DNA from: an uncultured Acetatifactor sp.
Lineage (GTDB): Bacteria > Bacillota > Clostridia > Lachnospirales > Lachnospiraceae
Reading direction: 5' to 3'
DNA: 10,655 bases
NCBI GenBank assembly: GCA_910585805.1
Contig: CAJUFB010000123.1
Span: 1 to 10,655, forward strand
The position numbers and the translations under genes are program-made. Below are positions 1 through 5,503 of this stretch, piece by piece; position 1 is the first letter of the stretch, and the number at the start of each line of letters is the position of its first letter. The notes below the pieces were generated by a model that ran no database searches, had not been told where the DNA came from, and worked only from the letters and a program-made list of their open reading frames with translations.

Positions 1-52
1 AAGACATCGCCCTTTCACGGCGGTAACACGGGTTCGATTCCCGTTGGAGTCA
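1..52 (+). tRNA. tRNA-Glu (anticodon TTC), 5' end cut off
   Basis: This is the 3' part of a glutamate tRNA. The anticodon arm is seen as CCGCC-like pairing around the loop CTTTCAC, giving anticodon TTC. The T arm reads ACGGG-TTCGATT-CCCGT and the 3' acceptor strand TGGAGTC is followed by discriminator A at 52. No CCA is encoded, so it must be added after transcription. The acceptor 5' strand and most of the D arm lie before the window. Confidence 0.93.
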
Positions 53-80
53 TTAGATTGTAACGGCAGAATGTAAATAT

Positions 81-152
81 GGCGCAGTAGCCAAGTGGTA
101 AGGCAATGGTCTGCAACACCAGTATGCACCGGTTCAAATCCGGTCTGCGCCT
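81..152 (+). tRNA. tRNA-Cys (anticodon GCA)
   Basis: A complete cysteine tRNA. The acceptor strands GGCGCAG (81-87) and CTGCGCC (145-151) pair fully, and the discriminator is U (152), the base expected for tRNA-Cys. The D stem is GCC/GGC, the anticodon loop is CTGCAAC with anticodon GCA, and the T arm is ACCGG-TTCAAAT-CCGGT. The outermost anticodon-stem pair is A/G, a mismatch. No CCA is encoded. It lies 28 bp after tRNA-Glu, so the two are probably co-transcribed. Confidence 0.95.
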
Positions 153-161
153 TTTAAAAAT

Positions 162-182
162 CCCGATTTTTCGGGTTTTTTT
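162..182 (+). terminator. Rho-independent terminator of the tRNA cluster
   Basis: A short hairpin CCCGA-TTTT-TCGGG (162-175) is followed by a run of seven T (176-182), and an A run lies just upstream. It starts 10 bp after the tRNA-Cys gene, which fits the end of the tRNA transcript. Confidence 0.85.
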
Positions 183-498
183 GTTATTCCCTCTTTTTCT
201 CATTGTTCTTTTGGATCTAAGCCTCCGTTCTTTTCTGGTTATTTTTCCGAAATTTCTTTTTTTATGCCCTGTTTTAGACCATTCAAGAGCGATTAAAATC
301 TTTTCGGTTTCCCTTGTATTCCAAGGCTTTTTTCTACAGAAGTTGTAGAGTTTGAAGCGACACTGGCGGCATGGAAGAGACAGAGCAGGAAAACGGCGGG
401 TTTGAAATAACAATGTATATTTTGCACAACACTGAAAGCTGATAATACTTTATATATTGGTTAGTGTGATGAAACTATGGTTAGGTTAAAAATATGCA
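183..498. other. AT-rich intergenic region without a supported gene
   Basis: About 315 bp between the tRNA terminator and the feo promoter. The left part is pyrimidine-rich on the + strand. One small hairpin is visible (CTACA at 334-338 with TGTAG at 344-348). Towards the right end there are two GGTTAG elements (459-464, and GGTTAGGTTA at 479-488) that resemble half-sites of the palindromes near the feo promoter. Open frames that run into the tRNA genes on both strands have tRNA-derived translations and no ribosome binding site, so I call none. Confidence 0.6.
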
Positions 499-530
499 TT
501 GACAAAATCCGTTCGTTGTCATATTATAAT
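499..530 (+). promoter_or_regulatory. Sigma-A-type promoter of the feo operon
   Basis: A perfect -35 box TTGACA (499-504) is followed after 17 bp by TATTAT (522-527). An alternative -10, TATAAT at 525-530, overlaps it with a 20-bp spacer. Transcription should start near 534-537, leaving a leader of about 90 nt before the first feoA. The predicted start falls on the left arm of the palindrome at 537-550. Confidence 0.8.
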
Positions 531-536
531 ATATAG

Positions 537-550
537 TTAGATAATGCTAA
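537..550. promoter_or_regulatory. Candidate iron/manganese-repressor operator 1 (TTAG-N6-CTAA)
   Basis: The palindrome TTAGATAATGCTAA, flanked by G and C so that the arms are GTTAG/CTAAC, sits at the predicted transcription start of feo. The same 4-6-4 geometry recurs at 1179-1192 before feoB. DtxR/MntR-family repressors recognise TTAGGT-like half-sites of similar spacing, and in many Gram-positive bacteria they control metal uptake. The position is right for a repressor. The identity of the regulator is inferred; no regulator gene is in the window. Confidence 0.5.
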
Positions 551-571
551 CAGATGTTTGATGCATAGGAT

Positions 572-612
572 TAATGGGAACCATTATATTCCAAAGAAAA
601 TGTACAACATTT
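572..612. promoter_or_regulatory. Two perfect short palindromes in the feo leader
   Basis: TAATGG-GAA-CCATTA (572-586) and AAATGT-ACA-ACATTT (598-612) are both perfect inverted repeats with a 3-base centre, 11 bp apart. The second ends 6 bp before the GGAGGG ribosome binding site of the first feoA. They may be protein-binding sites or small RNA hairpins that influence translation. No known motif is recognised. Confidence 0.35.
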
Positions 613-628
613 CGGAATGGAGGGACAC

Positions 629-841
629 ATGATGCCGCTTACACTTGCAGAGGTAGGAGAGGAAAACATTATCAGGAAGATTGGGGGAAAGCAGGAGGTC
701 AGAACTCATCTGGAAAACCTTGGCTTTGTTGTGGGAGGGGCAGTCACGGTAATCAACGCCATCGGAGGCAATGTTATTGTGAATGTGAAGGATTCCCGCA
801 TTGCAGTCAGCAAAGAGATGGCACAGAAGATCATGGTCTGA
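629..841 (+). CDS. feoA: FeoA-family protein, first copy
   Basis: A 70-residue cytoplasmic protein with a single FeoA (SH3-like) domain; such proteins assist or regulate the Fe(II) permease FeoB. The fold signature is visible: an N-terminal MPLTLAEVGEE segment, a central LENLGFVVGGAVTVI strand-turn-strand, and a C-terminal NVIVNVKDSRIAVSKEMAQ segment, where FeoA proteins carry the G-x-x-I-x-V-x-x-R-x-I-A-I pattern. The length is typical. GGAGGG at 619-624 supports a start at ATG 629 or at the adjacent ATG 632; the upstream ATG 617 overlaps the ribosome binding site and is rejected. It is the first gene of the feo operon, 79 bp before a second feoA. The two copies are clearly diverged, as is common where clostridial feo operons carry tandem feoA genes, so they may have different partners or roles. 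Confidence 0.9.
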   Translation: MMPLTLAEVGEENIIRKIGGKQEVRTHLENLGFVVGGAVTVINAIGGNVIVNVKDSRIAVSKEMAQKIMV

Positions 842-920
842 GGCGGATGTGGCAGCAGAAGCGCGAGTCGCTTTCATATGCAGGTCTACAGGAATATTTT
901 GAAATGAGGAGGAAAAGGGA

Positions 921-1148
921 ATGAAATCACTGAAGGAAGCGAAGGTGGGAGATACTGTCCGGGTTGTGAAACTTCACGGCGAGGGGGCGGTGAAACGCCG
1001 GATCATGGACATGGGGCTGACAAAGGGAGTGGATGTGCAGATCCGCAGGGTGGCGCCTTTGGGAGATCCGATAGAAGTGACTGTCCGCGGTTATGAACTT
1101 TCCATCAGAAAGGCGGATGCGGAAATGATTGAGGTGGAGGTACCCTGA
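921..1148 (+). CDS. feoA: FeoA-family protein, second copy
   Basis: A 75-residue single-domain FeoA protein, cytoplasmic, expected to act with FeoB. It shows the more canonical FeoA pattern: a KEAKVGDTVRVVKL N-terminal strand, GEGAVKRRIMDMGLTKG (residues about 20-36, matching the family's R-R-x-x-D-M-G-x-x-x-G motif), VQIRRVAPLGDPIEVTVRGYELSIRKADA, and an acidic tail. The ribosome binding site GGAGG at 908-912 lies 8 bp before the ATG. A weak hairpin (859-873) lies in the gap from the first feoA. It is followed after 63 bp by feoB; that gap contains the second candidate operator. This copy is the better candidate for the classical FeoB partner, judged only by closer match to the family pattern. 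Confidence 0.93.
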   Translation: MKSLKEAKVGDTVRVVKLHGEGAVKRRIMDMGLTKGVDVQIRRVAPLGDPIEVTVRGYELSIRKADAEMIEVEVP

Positions 1149-1178
1149 GGGGTTTCCGCTTTATTTTTCAGACGACAG

Positions 1179-1192
1179 TTAGCTTTGACTAA
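1179..1192. promoter_or_regulatory. Candidate iron/manganese-repressor operator 2 (TTAG-N6-CTAA)
   Basis: The palindrome TTAGCTTTGACTAA has the same arms and the same 6-bp spacer length as the site at 537-550, and again a G precedes the left arm. It lies 19 bp before the feoB ATG. No convincing promoter is visible next to it, so it could act as a roadblock, serve a weak internal promoter, or be coincidence. Its placement inside the same operon is what makes it worth listing. Confidence 0.4.
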
Positions 1193-1211
1193 TAGAAGAA
1201 GGAGAGGAAAA

Positions 1212-3617
1212 ATGATGAATATGCGAATTGCTCTGGCCGGCAACCCGAACTGTGGAAAGACAACGCTGTTCAATGCCTTGACGGGCTCCAATCAGTTCGT
1301 CGGAAACTGGCCGGGGGTTACGGTGGAAAAGAAGGAAGGAAAGCTGAAGAAGCATGACGGCGTTACCATTACCGATCTTCCCGGTATTTATTCCCTGTCT
1401 CCCTATACACTGGAGGAAGTGGTTGCAAGGAATTATCTGATCGGCGAGCGTCCCGATGTGATCCTGAACATCATTGACGGCACAAATCTGGAGAGGAATC
1501 TGTATCTGACCACTCAGCTCACCGAGCTGGGCATTCCGGTGGTCGCTGCCGTCAACATGATGGATGTGGTGGAGAAAAACGGCGACAGGATCAATACGGC
1601 AGAGCTGTCCAGGGCATTGGGCTGTAAGGTGGTCGAAATATCCGCCTTGAAGGGAAGAGGCATCATGGAGGCTGCAGAGGCGGCAATGGACGCCGCAAAG
1701 AACGGAAAAACGGTTCCCATGCATACGTTTTCCGGAATGGTGGAGCATGCTCTTGCCCATATCGAGGAGGCGGCGGTACACGGTCTGCCGGAGGAACAGC
1801 AGCGGTGGTATGCCATCAAACTGTTTGAGCGGGATGATAAGGTTCTGGAGCAGTTACAACTGGGCGACGCCGTCCTTTCCCATATTGAAACGGACATCAA
1901 GGCGGCGGAAAAAGAGATGGACGATGATGCGGAGTCCATCATCACCAATGAGCGGTATATATACATCGGCAGCATTATCAAAGGATGTTTAAAGAAAAAG
2001 TCTGCCGGAAAACTGACAAGTTCCGATAAAATTGACAGGATTGTCACAAATCGTTTTCTTGGACTTCCGATTTTTGCGGTTATCATGTTCCTTGTGTATT
2101 ATATTTCCATGGTATCAGTTGGGGCCGCCGCCACAGACTGGGCAAATGACGGACTGTTCGGCGACGGTTTCCATCTGTTTGGCATCGGTTCCCCTGCTTA
2201 TGAGGAGGCGGCCGAAGAGTATGGAGACGCGGCACTTATCGTGGACGGCTATGACGCTTATGTGGAAGAAAACGGCGCGGCTCCCTCAGGCGACTTCCCT
2301 TATGAAGTGGAGGATGAAGAAACCCTGGAGGTAACTGTGGAAACGGCCTCCGCAGAAGATTATGATAGCGCTCTTGCGGTGATGGAACAATATGGCGACG
2401 AACCTGACCCTGCGGATTATGGCGTATGGATCCCCGGTATTCCCGTGCTTGTGGGGAACGGACTGGAGGCTGTGGGAGCCGCAGACTGGCTTGCAGGGCT
2501 TATCAATGATGGTATTGTGGCCGGTGTGGGTGCGGTTCTGGGATTCGTGCCGCAGATGCTGGTGCTCTTCCTGCTTCTGGCCTTTCTGGAAGCCTGTGGC
2601 TATATGGCCCGTATCGCTTTTGTGCTGGACCGCATTTTCCGTAAATTCGGTTTGTCAGGCAAATCCTTTATCCCGATGCTCATCGGTACCGGCTGCGGCA
2701 TTCCGGGCATTATGGCATCCAGGACGATCGAGAACGAGCGCGACCGCCGCATGACGATTATGACCACCACTTTTATCCCCTGCGGCGCAAAAGTGCCTTT
2801 TATCTCCATGGTTGCAGGCGCGATCTTCGGCGGCTCCGCATGGGTGGCCACCAGCGCATATTTTGTGGGTATGGCGGCAATCATTTGCTCCGGCGTCATG
2901 TTGAAGAAGACAAAGATGTTCTCCGGCGATCCGGCGCCGTTTGTCATGGAGCTTCCGGCGTATCATATGCCTACGGCAGGCAATGTACTGCGCTCCATGT
3001 GGGAACGCGGATGGTCTTTCATCAAGAAGGCAGGGACGATCATTTTGCTTTCCACGATCGTGATCTGGTTTATGACTTATTTCGGGTTTACATCGGAAGG
3101 GTTCCGGATGCTTGCCGAGGAGGAGATGGACCAGTCGCTTCTGGCGGCTATCGGCAGCTGGATTGCATGGATATTCATCCCTCTTGGCTGGGGAAACTGG
3201 CAGGCTGCTGTGGCGTCCATCACAGGGCTTGTGGCAAAGGAAAATATCGTCGGAACGATGGGTATCCTTTATCCCGGCGGATGGCCTGAGATAGCGGCGA
3301 ACTTCAGCAGGGTAGCCGGATATTCCTTCCTTGTGTTCAATCTTCTGTGCGCGCCCTGCTTTGCGGCCATCGGCGCGATCAAACGGGAGATGAACAATGC
3401 AAAATGGACCTGGTTCGCTATCGGTTATCAGTGCGGATTTGCTTACGGGGCAGCACTGCTGGTTTACCAGATCGGATCGGCATTCTCAGGTAATCTGAAT
3501 GTCATTGGTCTGCTGGCAGCCGTTTTTATTCTTGCAGGCATGATCTATATGCTGTTCAGGCCTTACACAGAGGCTACAAAGCTGACCAGAAATGTGAAGG
3601 TAAAAGCAGCCGGATAA
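1212..3617 (+). CDS. feoB: Ferrous iron transport protein B (FeoB)
   Basis: An 801-residue GTP-binding inner-membrane permease that takes up Fe(II). All G-protein motifs are present: G1 GNPNCGKT (10-17), G2 threonine T37 after NWPGV, G3 DLPG (55-58), G4 NMMD (115-118), G5 SALKG (144-148). A helical linker domain follows to about residue 280. TM1 is about 284-303. The permease core carries the conserved cysteine motifs GTGCGIPGIMASR and PCGAKVP, the second-half motif KENIVGT, and the last helices with CAPCFAAIGAIKRE. Between TM1 and TM2 there is an unusual acidic stretch (residues about 324-405) of roughly 80 residues with some 25 Asp/Glu and no Lys, Arg or His. The start is ATG 1212, with AGGAGAGG at 1200-1207. 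A possible TTG start at 1185 overlaps the palindrome and lacks a ribosome binding site. It is preceded by two feoA genes and followed after 215 bp by the FeoB-associated small protein. Confidence 0.97.
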   Translation: MMNMRIALAGNPNCGKTTLFNALTGSNQFVGNWPGVTVEKKEGKLKKHDGVTITDLPGIYSLSPYTLEEVVARNYLIGERPDVILNIIDGTNLERNLYLTTQLTELGIPVVAAVNMMDVVEKNGDRINTAELSRALGCKVVEISALKGRGIMEAAEAAMDAAKNGKTVPMHTFSGMVEHALAHIEEAAVHGLPEEQQRWYAIKLFERDDKVLEQLQLGDAVLSHIETDIKAAEKEMDDDAESIITNERYIYIGSIIKGCLKKKSAGKLTSSDKIDRIVTNRFLGLPIFAVIMFLVYYISMVSVGAAATDWANDGLFGDGFHLFGIGSPAYEEAAEEYGDAALIVDGYDAYVEENGAAPSGDFPYEVEDEETLEVTVETASAEDYDSALAVMEQYGDEPDPADYGVWIPGIPVLVGNGLEAVGAADWLAGLINDGIVAGVGAVLGFVPQMLVLFLLLAFLEACGYMARIAFVLDRIFRKFGLSGKSFIPMLIGTGCGIPGIMASRTIENERDRRMTIMTTTFIPCGAKVPFISMVAGAIFGGSAWVATSAYFVGMAAIICSGVMLKKTKMFSGDPAPFVMELPAYHMPTAGNVLRSMWERGWSFIKKAGTIILLSTIVIWFMTYFGFTSEGFRMLAEEEMDQSLLAAIGSWIAWIFIPLGWGNWQAAVASITGLVAKENIVGTMGILYPGGWPEIAANFSRVAGYSFLVFNLLCAPCFAAIGAIKREMNNAKWTWFAIGYQCGFAYGAALLVYQIGSAFSGNLNVIGLLAAVFILAGMIYMLFRPYTEATKLTRNVKVKAAG

Positions 3618-3670
3618 GCGGAAAGAATAATGACAGGATGACGGAAGGGGCTTGTTTCCCGATCCTCTTC

Positions 3671-3776
3671 TTAGTAATTGTCGGATAATAACCGCTGCAG
3701 CTTCTTCAGGCAAAAACCGAAAAATACGATAAAACTTGCTATGAACTCGCATCGGTTATTTGTAGACACTTCCTTA
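3671..3776 (+). repeat. Palindromic dispersed repeat, copy A (MITE-like)
   Basis: About 106 bp with imperfect terminal inverted repeats: the first 28 and last 28 bases match at 20 positions when one is reverse-complemented, including a solid AATAACCG/CGGTTATT block (3687-3694 and 3753-3760) and TGTC/GACA. A second copy lies at 5297-5398 on the other strand; over an 82-bp core I count about 13 mismatches, roughly 84% identity. It sits between feoB and the small Cys-rich gene, ending 56 bp before the latter's start codon. No clear target-site duplication or transposase is seen. Confidence 0.8.
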
Positions 3777-3832
3777 CCTGGTGTCACAGGACAGAGCATA
3801 TCAGGCAGGGCATATAAAACAGGAGGATTCCG

Positions 3833-4006
3833 ATGTTTACATGGATCATGGAAAATATGGCGACGATCATCATCAGCGCAGTTTTGATCATCGTGGTGGC
3901 GGCTGTCATTGCCGGTATGGTGCGCAGGAAAAGAAGGGGAAAATCTTCCTGTGGCTGCGGGTGCGCTGACTGTGCCATGAACAGCGCCTGCCATCCAAAG
4001 AATTAA
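3833..4006 (+). CDS. FeoB-associated Cys-rich membrane protein
   Basis: A 57-residue protein starting MFTWIMENMATIIISAVLII. It has one N-terminal transmembrane helix (about residues 10-29), a basic stretch RRKRRGK that should face the cytoplasm, and a cysteine-rich tail SSCGCGCADCAMNSACHPKN with five Cys and one His. This is the architecture of the small FeoB-associated Cys-rich family found downstream of feoB in Bacillota; the Cys cluster suggests metal binding, but its role is not established. AGGAGG at 3821-3826 with a 6-bp spacer fixes the start. It is the last gene of the feo operon: the stop is followed after 7 bp by the shared terminator. The palindromic repeat at 3671-3776 separates it from feoB. 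Confidence 0.9.
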   Translation: MFTWIMENMATIIISAVLIIVVAAVIAGMVRRKRRGKSSCGCGCADCAMNSACHPKN

Positions 4007-4013
4007 AAAAGAG

Positions 4014-4058
4014 AACACCGCCCCTGATACTCCGTTGAGTAGAAGGGGCGGTGTTTTT
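4014..4058. terminator. Bidirectional Rho-independent terminator between feo and xpaC-telA
   Basis: A perfect 12-bp stem, AACACCGCCCCT (4014-4025) with AGGGGCGGTGTT (4044-4055), encloses an 18-nt loop. A T run follows on the + strand (4054-4058) and an A run precedes it (4005-4010), giving U-rich ends in both directions. It lies 8 bp after the small FeoB-associated gene and about 40 bp beyond the telA stop, so it can end both convergent operons. Confidence 0.92.
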
Positions 4059-4099
4059 GATGTGAAACATATCAGCGGAGATATATCCCCATGAGGATA

Positions 4100-5257
4100 T
4101 TACATGCGTCCGGAATTGCGGCTTACGGACAGCATCTTCTGGCGCATTTCATCTTCGATCCGGATCAGTTCCTGCTCGGCGCTCCTTCTCTTGGCGCGTC
4201 CGTCCTCCTGGATCTTCATAACCTCATCCAGTGTGCTGATCAGCGTCTTGTTGGTAGCGGTAAGGGTCTCAATGTCTACGATACCGCGCTCGCTTTCCCT
4301 GGCAGTTTCGATTGTGGCAACCTTCAGAGTCTCGGCATTCTTCTTCAGCAGGGCATTGGTCATGTCCGTTACTTCCTTTTGGGCCCTGGCGGCTTCCGTA
4401 GAGTGGTTCAGACCGATGGCAATGACCATCTGGCTCTTCCACAGGGGTATGGTGTTGACCAGAGTAGACTGGATTTTCTCTGACATGGCGGTATCATTGC
4501 TCTGTATCAGGCGGATCTGTGGAGCCATCTGCATGGAAATGGTCCTGGTAAGTTCCAGGTCATAAATCTTCTTTTCAAAGCGTTCACACATAGACGCGTA
4601 ATCGTTTGCGGCCTGGGTATCCTCGGGCAGGCCGCTTTGCTCCGCCTTGGCCAGAAGTTTGGGAAGCTCCACGGTTCTGGCCTGTTCCAGCTTCTGTTTG
4701 CCGGCCAGGATATACATGGACAATTCTTTGAAATAATTCAGGTTCAGCTCATACATCTTATCCAGCATGGCGGCGTCCTTGAGCAATGTAATCTGATGCT
4801 CTTCCATCACCTTGCAGATACGGTTGATATTGCCTTCCGCCTTGTCATACTTGATCTTCAGGTTGTCCAGCTTGTTGGAGCTTTTTTTGAAAAAGCCCAG
4901 GATGCCCTTTTCTTCTTCCTCTGTGTCGAACTCTTTCAGTTCGGCTACCACGCCAGCCAGCATCTGGCCGATCTCACCCATATCCTTGGTACGCACATTA
5001 TTCAGCGCATTTTCGGAGAAGTCGGCAATTTTCTTCTGGCTGCCGGCACCGTACTGCAGGACTAACTGAGTGTTGGTGATATCGATCTGGGCGGCGAAAT
5101 CATTTACCATCTTTTGCTCTTCCGGAGTCAGAACTACCTCGGGGGCTGCCGGCGCTTCTTCCTTTACCACAGGAGTCTCCGGCTTGGGCTCCGCCCCGAA
5201 AGGCTCAAAGGTCAGGGAAGGGGCTTCCTTTAACATTTCATCTAAATCATTATTCAT
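4100..5257 (-). CDS. telA: TelA-family (toxic anion resistance) protein
   Basis: A 385-residue soluble, mostly helical protein of the TelA family (PF05816), whose members include the plasmid tellurite-resistance protein TelA and B. subtilis YaaN. The biochemical activity is unknown. The N-terminus (about 10-45) is a low-complexity Pro/Glu linker (EPKPETPVVKEEAPAAPEV). The conserved body follows, including GILGFFKKSSNKLDNL, a YELNLNYFKELSMYILAG segment, and the C-terminal ALLKKNAETLKVATIETARE block with a long helix typical of the family. The start is M at 5257: GGAGG lies 8 bp upstream, and the apparent upstream ATG at 5272 overlaps that ribosome binding site. It is the second gene of an operon after xpaC, the arrangement also known from B. 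subtilis xpaC-yaaN. Here the 246-bp gap between them holds copy B of the palindromic repeat. Confidence 0.93.
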   Translation of the reverse strand: MNNDLDEMLKEAPSLTFEPFGAEPKPETPVVKEEAPAAPEVVLTPEEQKMVNDFAAQIDITNTQLVLQYGAGSQKKIADFSENALNNVRTKDMGEIGQMLAGVVAELKEFDTEEEEKGILGFFKKSSNKLDNLKIKYDKAEGNINRICKVMEEHQITLLKDAAMLDKMYELNLNYFKELSMYILAGKQKLEQARTVELPKLLAKAEQSGLPEDTQAANDYASMCERFEKKIYDLELTRTISMQMAPQIRLIQSNDTAMSEKIQSTLVNTIPLWKSQMVIAIGLNHSTEAARAQKEVTDMTNALLKKNAETLKVATIETARESERGIVDIETLTATNKTLISTLDEVMKIQEDGRAKRRSAEQELIRIEDEMRQKMLSVSRNSGRM

Positions 5258-5296
5258 TTTCTTTTCCTCCATATATAAATTTCAGATTCTGCAGAA

Positions 5297-5398
5297 TAAG
5301 GAAGTGTCTACAAATATCCGCAGCAGGTTCATAGCGAGTTTTATTGTATTTCTCCGTTTTTGCCTGAATAAGTTGTATCGGTTATTTCTGACAATGCC
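5297..5398 (-). repeat. Palindromic dispersed repeat, copy B (MITE-like)
   Basis: The second copy of the element at 3671-3776, on the opposite strand. Read on the - strand it begins GCATTGTCAGAAATAACCG and ends TTTGTAGACACTTCCTTA, collinear with copy A apart from a 1-bp indel near the left end. Relative to gene direction both copies point the same way. It lies between xpaC and telA, ending 39 bp before the telA start codon. Its terminal arms pair less well than those of copy A. Confidence 0.8.
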
Positions 5399-5503
5399 TG
5401 AGAACTGGTCAGAACAACAGCGGCGGACTTTTTGAAAACAGGTTTTACCGGTTCCATTCCGACCATTCCTGACATATATGTACAGCCGGAACGTCAGGTC
5501 CGC

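Noticed and set aside
81..182. tRNA-Cys 3' end as an integration site of a mobile element
   Set aside because: No integrase gene and no direct repeat of the tRNA 3' end were found in the window; the downstream genes are ordinary feo genes.
106..348. Hydrophobic open frame on the + strand starting inside tRNA-Cys
   Set aside because: It begins within a tRNA, runs through the terminator and a T-rich region, and its hydrophobicity comes from poly-T codons (Phe/Leu).
15..413. Open frame on the - strand across both tRNA genes, ending PTGIEPVLPP
   Set aside because: It is the antisense of tRNA-Glu and tRNA-Cys; such translations are a well-known artefact, and there is no ribosome binding site.
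5468..5498. CCTGAC/GTCAGG inverted repeat just after the xpaC stop as a terminator
   Set aside because: The stem is only 6 bp with a 19-nt loop and no U-run follows on the - strand; telA lies downstream and is likely co-transcribed.
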